Assembly (NCBI GenBank): GCA_017962145.1
Contig: JAGCVX010000022.1
Coordinates: 117,858 to 181,857, forward strand
Direction of reading: 5' to 3'
Length of the DNA: 64,000 bases
Source of the DNA: Clostridiales bacterium
GTDB lineage: Bacteria; Bacillota; Clostridia; Saccharofermentanales; Saccharofermentanaceae
A program made the position numbers and the translations under genes. The notes below the pieces were generated by a model. It made no database searches. It saw only the letters and a program-made list of their open reading frames with translations, and was not told the DNA's origin. This document shows positions 25,481 through 33,167 of the stretch, in pieces. Numbering within the stretch: position 1 is the stretch's first letter; each line of letters starts with the position of its first letter.

Positions 25481-25804
25481 AATTGAAAACATTAAAAGCG
25501 TTGACGGAGAAAAGTAGCGATCAGATGTCTTACAGGGCGTGCGGGTCTAAGATTGAGAGCCTGCATATGAACGGAAGATCAGTCGAAGTTCCCTCCCGAG
25601 CTGATCTGCAGAACGCAAATGCTGTAACGCACAGCAGCGTAAGCCATTAGGTGGATCCGGAAGCCCGTCGTTACTTAAGGGCAGAGGCTAGTTGGCCTTG
25701 ATGAGCGCGAGTGCTTTTCACGAAGGAAAAGACTCGAAAATGGGTGGTACCGCGAATAAATTTCGTCCCATTGCTGTTATTTGAGAACGGCAATGGGACT
25801 TTTT
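25481..25804 (+). promoter_or_regulatory. T-box leader controlling phenylacetate-CoA ligase
   Basis: The leader has the hallmark T-box sequence GGGTGGTACCGCG (about 25742-25754) followed by a terminator with 10-bp stem (25765-25774 with 25790-25799) and a T run. AATGGG before the T-box can instead pair with the CCCATT of the terminator stem, forming the antiterminator. Stem I begins GCGTTGACGGAG, with a distal loop at AAGATTGAGAG and a specifier-loop-like GAAGTTCCCTCC on the 3' side (about 25585-25596). By alignment from memory with tyrS-type leaders the specifier is most likely TTC (25589-25591), a Phe codon, but a one-base shift would give TCC. Uncharged tRNA binding would allow read-through into paaK. 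Confidence 0.92.
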
Positions 25805-25838
25805 GTTGCCGTTAATAAGCGAAAGGCAGGTAGAAGAG

Positions 25839-27158
25839 ATGAGAAAAGAAGTGAACTCCTGGATTTTTGATCCGCAAGCCGAGTGCATGTCTGATGACGA
25901 GCGCGCAAAGGTACAGAGTGAACGCTTGATCAAGTGCGTAAACCGCATGTGGGAACATGTGCCGTACTACAGAAAGCGTATGGAAGAAAAGGGCGTAGAA
26001 CCCGGCGATATCAAGAGCGTCGCGGATCTGCCGAAACTCCCGTTCACAGATAAATTCGATTTCAGAGATAACTATCCGTTCGGAACGCTGGCGGTACCGA
26101 GACAGGAACTCGTCCGCGTACACGCTTCTTCCGGTACGACCGGTAAGATGAAGGTCGTCGGTTATACGGCAAATGACGTAAAACTTTGGAATTCCGTACT
26201 TTGCCGTGCGATGGCAAGATCCGGTGTCCAGAAGGGCGACCTCGTACATATCGCATACGGTTACGGTCTCTTCACAGGCGGCCTTGGCCCACATTATGCC
26301 TGCGCAGATATGGGTTGCGTAGCACTGCCGGTATCCGGTGGTAACACGGCAAGACAGATCACGATCCTTCGTGAGTGGAAGCCGGAAGTTCTGATGTGCA
26401 CACCGACTTATGCACTGCATATTGCCGACCAACTCGAGGCTGCCGGTATCGATAAGTCCGAACTGAACCTGCGCTGCGGTATCTTCGGCGCAGAGGCTTG
26501 GACACTCGAGATGCGTGACCAGATCGAGGAAAAACTCGGTCTTCGTGCTTTCGATATCTATGGTCTTACCGAGATCTGCGGACCTGGTGTAGGATGCTCC
26601 TGCGACAAGTCCGACCTGATCCACATCGAAGCAGACCACTTCATTCCGGAGATCGTTGATCCGGAAACAGGCGAGCCGCTTCCGGATGGTGAGCTGGGTG
26701 AACTGGTATTCTCTTCCATCTCCAAGGAAGGCGTACCGCTTCTGAGATATAACACACACGACCTGACACGTCTTTACCACGGAAAGTGTGAGTGCGGACG
26801 TACTACACCGAAGATCGAGAAGGTTACAGGACGTGCCGATGACATGATGATCATCCGTGGCGTAAACGTATTCCCGTCCCAGATCGAAGCTGTTCTTCTT
26901 GCACACAGTGAGGTTGAGCCGCACTACATGATCTATCTCGATCGTGTGAAGAACCTCGACAGAATGACCGTTAAGGTCGAGATGACACCTTCGTTCTTCT
27001 CCGACTCCATCCGTGAGATCGAAAAGACCGAGAGAATGCTCGAGGGCGAGATCGTCTCTATGACCGGTATCCACGCGAAGATCCAGCTTGTCGAGCCGAG
27101 ATCCCTGCCGAGATCTGAAGGAAAGATGAAGCGCGTCATCGACGAGAGAATGAAATAA
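25839..27158 (+). CDS. paaK: Phenylacetate-CoA ligase
   Basis: The 439-residue adenylate-forming enzyme converts phenylacetate (or a related aryl acid), ATP and CoA to the CoA thioester. It shows SSGTTGKMKVVGYT (P-loop-like A3), IYGLTEICGPGV, YNTHDLTRLY, GRADDMMIIRGVNVFP and a C-terminal EGKMKRV with the catalytic Lys. In anaerobic Clostridia this enzyme is linked to aromatic amino acid turnover through indolepyruvate ferredoxin oxidoreductase, whose genes are not in the window. The start at 25839 is chosen over an in-frame TTG at 25803, which lies at the terminator T run; GGCAGGTAG is the nearest ribosome binding site. It is the only gene under the T-box. Confidence 0.92.
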   Translation: MRKEVNSWIFDPQAECMSDDERAKVQSERLIKCVNRMWEHVPYYRKRMEEKGVEPGDIKSVADLPKLPFTDKFDFRDNYPFGTLAVPRQELVRVHASSGTTGKMKVVGYTANDVKLWNSVLCRAMARSGVQKGDLVHIAYGYGLFTGGLGPHYACADMGCVALPVSGGNTARQITILREWKPEVLMCTPTYALHIADQLEAAGIDKSELNLRCGIFGAEAWTLEMRDQIEEKLGLRAFDIYGLTEICGPGVGCSCDKSDLIHIEADHFIPEIVDPETGEPLPDGELGELVFSSISKEGVPLLRYNTHDLTRLYHGKCECGRTTPKIEKVTGRADDMMIIRGVNVFPSQIEAVLLAHSEVEPHYMIYLDRVKNLDRMTVKVEMTPSFFSDSIREIEKTERMLEGEIVSMTGIHAKIQLVEPRSLPRSEGKMKRVIDERMK

Positions 27159-27161
27159 TCT

Positions 27162-27192
27162 GACGGAGTCAAACTCCATTACGTCTTTTTTA
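27162..27192 (+). terminator. Terminator of paaK
   Basis: A GACGGAGT...ACTC...CGTC hairpin with a bulge, followed by a run of T residues to about 27191. Confidence 0.65.
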
Positions 27193-27227
27193 CAATTTTT
27201 ATTGAGAAAGAAGAAGACTCAGATTTG

Positions 27228-27236
27228 TGTTACAAT
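27228..27236 (+). promoter_or_regulatory. Extended -10 promoter of the amidase gene
   Basis: TGtTACAAT is an extended -10 element 58 bases before the start codon at 27294. No convincing -35 is seen. Confidence 0.5.
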
Positions 27237-27293
27237 TCAACGTAGGGAAATTACGAGTATGCATGTGGTTGAAATCTGACCATTGGAGGGTTT

Positions 27294-29141
27294 ATGCATT
27301 GTAGTAAACTGCCGCTTCTTGCGGCTACGTTGGCGCTGGAAATGATGTTTACATCGGTTCCGGCTTCACAAATCGAGTCTTTTTCTTCGTATACATGGAC
27401 GACCGCCCAGGCCGCACTGCTTCAAAAAGATGAAGTAGATCCGATGCCCGGCGATGACGATGTACCACCGGATCCTGAGGATGTCACCCCTCCTGACAAG
27501 GGCGATCTGGGACTTCCGCCGTTTGAAGCAGACGCATACGGAAGCGGCGTAGTCGGCTTTGTTACACGACTTTACGAGATCGCGCTGGGACGTGTTCCGG
27601 AAGAGGACGGCCTTCAGTACTGGAAAGAACAGATCACGTCCGGCAAGATGACAGCTGCCGAGGTTTCTTTCGGATTTGTTATCAGTCCTGAATTTGAAGG
27701 CAAGAAATATACTGACGAACAGCTGGTCGAGATCATGTACCGCACCTTCATGAACCGTGAAGGCGAGCAGGACGGAAGCAAGTACTGGCTGGAAAAACTC
27801 AAAAACGGTCTGACGATCCCGGAACTTTATGCGGGTTTCGTCAATGCCGAAGAGTTCTTCGATATCTGTGAGTCCTACGGTGTTATGGCCGGTATGTATC
27901 TGGAAGGTCATAAGATCGATACCGTAAATCGCACCTATGCTTTCTTCGTAAGACTGTATTCTCTCTGCATGGACCGTGAAGGCGATTATGACGGCCTTCA
28001 GTTCTGGGTCAAGCGTATCCTGGAAAAAGAGATGTCGATCGGCCAGGCTGCGTCGGAATTTGTATTCAGTAAAGAATATGAAGGGAAGAATGCCACTTTA
28101 GAAGAATATGTCACGATGCTGTATAGCGCCATGATGGACCGTAAGCCGGATGACGACGGCATGATCGCATGGAAGCGCTGTGGCCTGAGCCGTGAGTATA
28201 TCTTCAACAGTTTCCTCGGCTGTCCCGAGTTCAAGGAGATCTGTGAAAGCTACGGCCTTACGGATTACCTCGGTTCATTTAAACGAGAGATTCCGGTACC
28301 GGACGAGACCAAGCCTCTTACCGGCAAGATCGTAATCGTCGATCCCGGTCATGGCGGAACCGATCCGGGTGCTTCGGCCGGCGGTGTATTTGAAGCACCG
28401 ACAAACCTTTCCATCGCATTGAAGACGAAAGCAGAACTCGAAGAAGCAGGCGCGACGGTAATCATCACGCGTGATTCGGACAAGTGGGTCGGTCTTTATT
28501 ATCGAAATGCACTGGTCCATCAGTTCTGTATGGAATATATCCAGGAAAACTCTCTTCCGGACATCCCGTACTATATCCGTCAGTATGTGAATTTCGAGCT
28601 CAACGAGATCTTCAACAGAAATATCGACGATCCGGAAGGTATGGGCTTTATGGGCGGTACCGGCATGTCGAGAGAACTTCAGACACTGTTCTTTATGGAG
28701 CAGCAGCTGGACAACATCGTATTTATCTCCATCCACTGTAACGCTGCGGGCAACCGCGATGCACACGGCACATCGATCTACTACGTCACAGACGAATCGA
28801 TGGCGGAAAGTGAAAGACGCATGGTGGAAAGAGACCCGCAGATGTACCTCGATCCGAGATGCCCGATCCGTGAAGAGTTCCACGGCCGCGACGGCAACAC
28901 GAATGCATATTTCTCCCGCTGCCTCTACGACGGCGTAGTCGGTTCCGTTCCTGCATTTGCATCCGGAAGACCGACTCTGAAGGATAATTTCTGCGTGCTC
29001 CGTGAGCATGGTCTGACTTCCGCGATGGTTGAAGTCGCTTATCTGACCAATGCAAATGACCGTGCGATGCTGGTGAACGAAGACATCCAGCAGAAAGTTG
29101 CCGAGGGAATCACCAACGGCATCATCAAGTATTTCTCTTAA
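27294..29141 (+). CDS. Secreted N-acetylmuramoyl-L-alanine amidase with DUF4214 repeats
   Basis: The 615-residue product has an N-terminal signal-like segment (about 1-25), a Pro/Asp-rich stretch, three DUF4214-type repeats (about 85-320; phrases LYEIALGRVPEEDGLQYW, MYRTFMNREGEQDGSKYW, LYSLCMDREGDYDGLQFW) and a C-terminal amidase_3 domain (about 340-615). Zinc ligands are H353 (DPGHGGTDPGA), E367 and H481 (SIHCNA), and the catalytic Glu is E580 (MVEVAYLTN). The gap between E367 and H481 is about 114 residues, roughly twice the usual distance, so an insertion is present. The enzyme should cut the amide bond between MurNAc and the stem peptide. GGAGG precedes the ATG. Confidence 0.9.
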   Translation: MHCSKLPLLAATLALEMMFTSVPASQIESFSSYTWTTAQAALLQKDEVDPMPGDDDVPPDPEDVTPPDKGDLGLPPFEADAYGSGVVGFVTRLYEIALGRVPEEDGLQYWKEQITSGKMTAAEVSFGFVISPEFEGKKYTDEQLVEIMYRTFMNREGEQDGSKYWLEKLKNGLTIPELYAGFVNAEEFFDICESYGVMAGMYLEGHKIDTVNRTYAFFVRLYSLCMDREGDYDGLQFWVKRILEKEMSIGQAASEFVFSKEYEGKNATLEEYVTMLYSAMMDRKPDDDGMIAWKRCGLSREYIFNSFLGCPEFKEICESYGLTDYLGSFKREIPVPDETKPLTGKIVIVDPGHGGTDPGASAGGVFEAPTNLSIALKTKAELEEAGATVIITRDSDKWVGLYYRNALVHQFCMEYIQENSLPDIPYYIRQYVNFELNEIFNRNIDDPEGMGFMGGTGMSRELQTLFFMEQQLDNIVFISIHCNAAGNRDAHGTSIYYVTDESMAESERRMVERDPQMYLDPRCPIREEFHGRDGNTNAYFSRCLYDGVVGSVPAFASGRPTLKDNFCVLREHGLTSAMVEVAYLTNANDRAMLVNEDIQQKVAEGITNGIIKYFS

Positions 29142-29158
29142 AGGAGAGAAGACTAAAG

Positions 29159-29734
29159 ATGGACAGAAGACCTTCTTTCAGCGCGCTCGATATCATCAAC
29201 AAAGTCATCCGTGAACATGTCAAGGAGGGCGACCTCTGTATCGACGCGACCGCAGGCCGCGGTAACGATACCGCGCTTCTTTGCGAACTGGTGGGAAGTA
29301 CCGGACAGGTGCTCGCTTTCGATATTCAGGAAGACGCAGTAAACAGTACACGGAAGCTCTTGGAAGAAAAGGGTCTGGCTGATCGTGCCAAGGTCTTTTT
29401 GGAGAGCCACAGCGAGATGGCATTTCATGCGGAGCCCGAAACCGTCTCCTGCATCACGTTCAATTTCGGATGGCTTCCAAAGGGTGACCACAATATCTTC
29501 ACGAAAAAAGAAACCAGTATCGCGGCGATCAAAGCCGGACTGGATCTTCTTTGCGACGGCGGCATCATGACGCTGATCCTGTACTACGGAAGAGAGACCG
29601 GATTTGAAGAGCGGGACGCGCTTTTGGAATTCCTGCCGACACTCGACAGCAGCAAATATACCGTGGTGGAGATGCCGTTTGTAAATCGCAGCAACTGCCC
29701 GCCGATCCCGATCCTCATTTTCAAAGGTAGATAA
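29159..29734 (+). CDS. mnmM: YtqB/MnmM-family SAM-dependent tRNA methyltransferase
   Basis: The 191-residue protein has the class I SAM motif DATAGRGNDTALL (about 36-48), and the family motifs NFGWLPKGD and NRSNCPPIPIL. YtqB of Bacillus has been shown to methylate the 5-aminomethyl group of 2-thiouridine at the tRNA wobble position (MnmM). This fits with mnmE and mnmG in the same window, which start that modification pathway. A strong AAAGGAGAG precedes the ATG. The gene follows the amidase by 17 bases and precedes the GH43 gene by 2 bases, so it lies in a mixed operon. Confidence 0.9.
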   Translation: MDRRPSFSALDIINKVIREHVKEGDLCIDATAGRGNDTALLCELVGSTGQVLAFDIQEDAVNSTRKLLEEKGLADRAKVFLESHSEMAFHAEPETVSCITFNFGWLPKGDHNIFTKKETSIAAIKAGLDLLCDGGIMTLILYYGRETGFEERDALLEFLPTLDSSKYTVVEMPFVNRSNCPPIPILIFKGR

Positions 29735-29736
29735 TC

Positions 29737-31323
29737 ATGACAAAGATAAATCACGGGCATAACCCGATCATCAAGATGGACTATCCGGATCCGGATGTGA
29801 TCTATGTAGATGGTGTGTATTACATGATCAGCACCACCATGCATTTCCTGCCGGGCGGACAGATCCTTCGTTCCTATGACCTCCTTTCCTGGGAGCACGC
29901 GGCTTATGTTTTCGACTATCTCGACAGCACGCCTGCCCAGAGGCTCGAAGGGGACAGATATATCTACGGAAAAGGCATGTGGGCGGCAAGCCTTCGCTAC
30001 CATAGAGGATGCTTTTATGTCGTCTTTGTCTGCAACGATACGCAGAAGACCTATCTGTACCGGTCCGAAAAGATCGAGGGCCCCTGGCGCAAAAGCGAGA
30101 TCGAAGGATTCTATCACGACTCATCGCTTCTTTTTGATGAAGACCGTGTTTTTATCGTATACGGAAATACAAAGATCTACCTGACTGAACTGAACGAAGA
30201 GCTTTCCGGGCCGAAGGAGGGCGGACTTCACCGCCTTCTGGTCCAAGATGTGGAAAAGCCGCGTCTGGGATACGAAGGTTCCCATCTTTATAAGATAAAC
30301 GGGCGCTACTACCTTTTCATGATCCACTCGCTTCAAAATGAATGGCGTCGTGTGGAAGCCTGCTACTCTTGCGATTCTCTGGAAGGGGAGTTTACCGGAG
30401 GAGATATCTTTAACGACGACATGGGATTTAGAAACTCCGGCGTTGCCCAGGGCGGCATCGTGCAGGGCGTTGACGGCATCTGGAATGCCGTGCTTTTCCA
30501 GGACAGTGGCGCGATCGGACGTCTTCCGGTCCTTGTACCGGTTTCATGGGAAGGAGACCGCCCCGTATTCGGTATCGACGGGAAAGCGGAAAAGCAGCCG
30601 GCGCTTCCTTGCAGCGCAGGTCATGAAGACCATGTCTACGCGCCGCTTTACGACTCGGATGATTTCCGTTACGGCTTCCCGTGGAATGCAGAGATCACAC
30701 CGGATAAAAAGCAGGAATATGGCTGCTTCGGACTAAAGAGTTTCTGGCAGTTCAACCACGAGCCGGATCTCAATCTGGTCAGCCGGGATGACGAAGACGG
30801 CATCCTTTGGATCACGACGGATAAGCTCAGCATGCATCTGAATCATGCGAAAAATACACTGACCCAGCGGATGGTATTTCCGTCTTCGGGTGCGCAGATT
30901 ACGGTTGATCCGTCATTTCTGAAAGAGGGAGACTGCGCCGGACTTTGCGTTCTGCAGGGCAATTATTGCTGGGTCGGCATCGAAAAACGGGACGGCAAAC
31001 TCTACCAGGTGATGTATGCGCACATCAGTCAGGAAGGTCCGTGGGACTTAAGCGAAGTGCCGGGTACCAAAGTCGAAGAACGTCTTCTTGAAATGCCCGA
31101 CGGGGAAAAACCGGTATTCCGGATAAAGACGGATTTTTCAGGCGAGAAAGATACGGCCCGCTGCTTTGTCAGAAGAGGGGAGTCCTGGGATCTCATCGGG
31201 AAAGAACATCCGCTTTGTTTCCGGCTCGATCATTTCTGCGGAGCGCGTTTCGGTCTTTTCATCTACTCGACGAAAGAAACGGGCGGCCGAGTGGGCTTCT
31301 CCGATTTCCGCTTTGAAACATGA
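29737..31323 (+). CDS. Glycoside hydrolase family 43 protein (beta-xylosidase/arabinofuranosidase type)
   Basis: The 528-residue protein has a five-bladed propeller domain (about 1-310) and a C-terminal beta-sandwich (about 330-528), the layout of GH43 exo-enzymes. Catalytic residues are visible: base D18 in DYPDPDVIY, pKa modulator D128 in YHDSSLLF, and acid E180 in GYEGSHLYKINGRYY. There is no signal peptide, so it acts on imported oligosaccharides such as xylo- or arabino-oligosaccharides. Substrate cannot be fixed from sequence alone. It starts 2 bases after mnmM. Confidence 0.88.
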   Translation: MTKINHGHNPIIKMDYPDPDVIYVDGVYYMISTTMHFLPGGQILRSYDLLSWEHAAYVFDYLDSTPAQRLEGDRYIYGKGMWAASLRYHRGCFYVVFVCNDTQKTYLYRSEKIEGPWRKSEIEGFYHDSSLLFDEDRVFIVYGNTKIYLTELNEELSGPKEGGLHRLLVQDVEKPRLGYEGSHLYKINGRYYLFMIHSLQNEWRRVEACYSCDSLEGEFTGGDIFNDDMGFRNSGVAQGGIVQGVDGIWNAVLFQDSGAIGRLPVLVPVSWEGDRPVFGIDGKAEKQPALPCSAGHEDHVYAPLYDSDDFRYGFPWNAEITPDKKQEYGCFGLKSFWQFNHEPDLNLVSRDDEDGILWITTDKLSMHLNHAKNTLTQRMVFPSSGAQITVDPSFLKEGDCAGLCVLQGNYCWVGIEKRDGKLYQVMYAHISQEGPWDLSEVPGTKVEERLLEMPDGEKPVFRIKTDFSGEKDTARCFVRRGESWDLIGKEHPLCFRLDHFCGARFGLFIYSTKETGGRVGFSDFRFET

Positions 31324-31427
31324 GTTTGCCAAGATATCGAGTTTGTAGTTAAATATACGATATTAACGGGGAACTCCCCCGGATCTATACGGAGGAAATA
31401 ACTGCCTGGCAGAATAACCCGACACCT

Positions 31428-32528
31428 ATGTTTTTTCTTACTTTGTTTATCGCACTGATGGCAGTGCTGGCACTATGCGCATTCTACCTGATGACGAGAT
31501 TCCGTCAGATGTGGCTTCACGGAAGAGACCCCAAGACTCTCCCGAAAAAGACCAGACGGAATATATGGCTTTTTTCGATCCTTCCGATCCTTCCGCTTGC
31601 CGCAGGATGCGTGATCGAACCCTATGTAGTGGTCGTTGCCGCGCTGCATCTGATCCTCTTCTGGATCTTGTTTGACCTGATCTTTGCCATCGTTTCCAAA
31701 TGCACGAAAAAGCGCATTTCCGAGTGGATCTGCGGTATCTGCGCGATCTCGTGCACGGTCATATATCTGACTTACTGCTGCTTTGTCGCACTTCATGTAG
31801 TTCGTACCGATTACGATATCCGAACTGAAAAAGTGATTCCGGAACTTCGCATCGCGATGATCGCCGACTCCCATATCGGCGCCTGCTTTGACGGAGAAGG
31901 ATTTGCCGAGCATCTTCAGGAGATCGCTCAGAACCAGCCGGATATGCTTCTGATCAGCGGCGATTTTGTAGACGACGATACAACGAGAATAGATATGGTG
32001 CGCTGCTGTCAGGCTTTGGGCGAGCTGGATCTTCCCTATGGCGTTTTCTACGTTCCCGGAAACCATGATGCCGGCTACAGCGAGTACCGCGATTTCAAGT
32101 ATGAAGATCTGGTAACGGAGCTTCGGAACAATCACGTCTATGTTCTGGAAGACGAAGTTGTGGAGTTCGATGATGTCTATATCGTAGGCAGAAAAGACAG
32201 AAGCATGAACCGCCTCCCGATCGAAGACCTGCTGGCTCCTCTGGATCCGGAAAAATATATCGTCGTTTTGGATCACCAGCCAAACGATTATGACGCGGAA
32301 GAGAAGGCCGGCTGCGATCTGGTCGTCAGCGGTCATACGCACGGTGGACAGATGCTCCCGATCAACTGGGTCGGGGAGTGGATCGGCGCAAATGACGCGA
32401 CCTATGGTATGATAAAGAGACAGAACACAGTGTTTATCGTAACTTCCGGAATCGCCGACTGGGCAGTGCCTTTTAAGAGCGCAACGGTTTCGGAATACTG
32501 CATGATCGATGTAAAGGGCGAGGAGTGA
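31428..32528 (+). CDS. Membrane-bound calcineurin-type metallophosphoesterase
   Basis: The 366-residue protein has three or four N-terminal membrane helices (about 3-23, 42-62, 66-88 and 100-125) and a metallophosphoesterase domain (about 138-360) with all five motifs: ADSHIG, GDFVDDD, GNHDAG, a central LDHQP, and GHTHGGQ. It resembles YkuE/YpbG-type enzymes that act on membrane-linked phosphates, but the substrate is unknown. No ribosome binding site lies just before the ATG at 31428, while a perfect GGAGG occurs at 31391-31395, 32 bases too far upstream. A non-standard start or an RNA fold that brings them together is possible. Confidence 0.85.
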   Translation: MFFLTLFIALMAVLALCAFYLMTRFRQMWLHGRDPKTLPKKTRRNIWLFSILPILPLAAGCVIEPYVVVVAALHLILFWILFDLIFAIVSKCTKKRISEWICGICAISCTVIYLTYCCFVALHVVRTDYDIRTEKVIPELRIAMIADSHIGACFDGEGFAEHLQEIAQNQPDMLLISGDFVDDDTTRIDMVRCCQALGELDLPYGVFYVPGNHDAGYSEYRDFKYEDLVTELRNNHVYVLEDEVVEFDDVYIVGRKDRSMNRLPIEDLLAPLDPEKYIVVLDHQPNDYDAEEKAGCDLVVSGHTHGGQMLPINWVGEWIGANDATYGMIKRQNTVFIVTSGIADWAVPFKSATVSEYCMIDVKGEE

Positions 32529-33076
32529 GGTCTTTGACGGCCATACGGATCATCAAATTCATCTTGAACCTTCTTCTGGCGGGCCTGGGTGTGTTTCTTT
32601 CCCTCCTGCCTGTATTCCTCGGCGCGCTGATTTCCGTTGTGCTGACGGAGCTCGGACTTCCCTATAACACAGGAACCATGATCCTTATCATGGGATTGGT
32701 CCTGGCGATCTACGGATTTATCACACTCATCATGAGCATCATCTCATTTGTCGCCTGCGCCAAGCACCGCAAGGCCTACTTTGTCATGGAACTGATCATC
32801 GGCATTCTGGGACTGTGCGCATGCATTTTCGCATTCGTCTTCCCGATGTGTTTCCTGCACGGCTACTGGCGCTATCTCACCTTTGTGCCCGGTATGAGTA
32901 CGATCCGTCATGGCTCGCTGATCGGTGCTTTGGCAAATGCACTTTCGATCGCACTGACTGTTATCTATGCGCTCTTCCCGGAAAAGAAAGTCGTGCCGGT
33001 CCCGATGGTGAATCAGAACCAGCTCGGCAGTGGACCGGAACAGACCTATATCTCGGATCGAGAGCAGGTTCGTTAA
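32525..33076 (+). CDS. Four-helix membrane protein of unknown function
   Basis: The 183-residue product has four membrane helices (about 8-30, 45-68, 85-108 and 132-150) and a short polar tail. I do not recognise a family. The GTG at 32525 overlaps the metallophosphoesterase stop (GTGA); a TTG at 32534, with GGAGTGAGG just upstream, is an alternative start. Its coupling to the metallophosphoesterase suggests a joint function at the membrane. Confidence 0.6.
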   Translation: MRSLTAIRIIKFILNLLLAGLGVFLSLLPVFLGALISVVLTELGLPYNTGTMILIMGLVLAIYGFITLIMSIISFVACAKHRKAYFVMELIIGILGLCACIFAFVFPMCFLHGYWRYLTFVPGMSTIRHGSLIGALANALSIALTVIYALFPEKKVVPVPMVNQNQLGSGPEQTYISDREQVR

Positions 33077-33115
33077 TATTCAAAGTTTGTTAATAAATCC
33101 TTAATCCTCCCCCTC

Positions 33116-33121
33116 TATAAT
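33116..33121 (+). promoter_or_regulatory. Consensus -10 element before the second EAL gene
   Basis: TATAAT lies 47 bases before the start chosen at 33168 and overlaps an upstream in-frame ATG at 33120, which argues against that ATG as the start. No strong -35 is seen at the usual distance. Confidence 0.5.
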
Positions 33122-33167
33122 GAAAATAGGTATATGGCGTCTGTTTATGCAGAGTATTGGGGGAGTT

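Noticed and set aside
25803..25838. TTG start of paaK at 25803
   Set aside because: It lies in the terminator T run of the T-box leader and has no ribosome binding site; the ATG at 25839 is preferred.
33120..33167. N-terminal extension of the second EAL protein from ATG 33120
   Set aside because: That ATG overlaps a TATAAT and has no ribosome binding site, while ATG 33168 follows GGGGGAG and leads directly into the first membrane helix.
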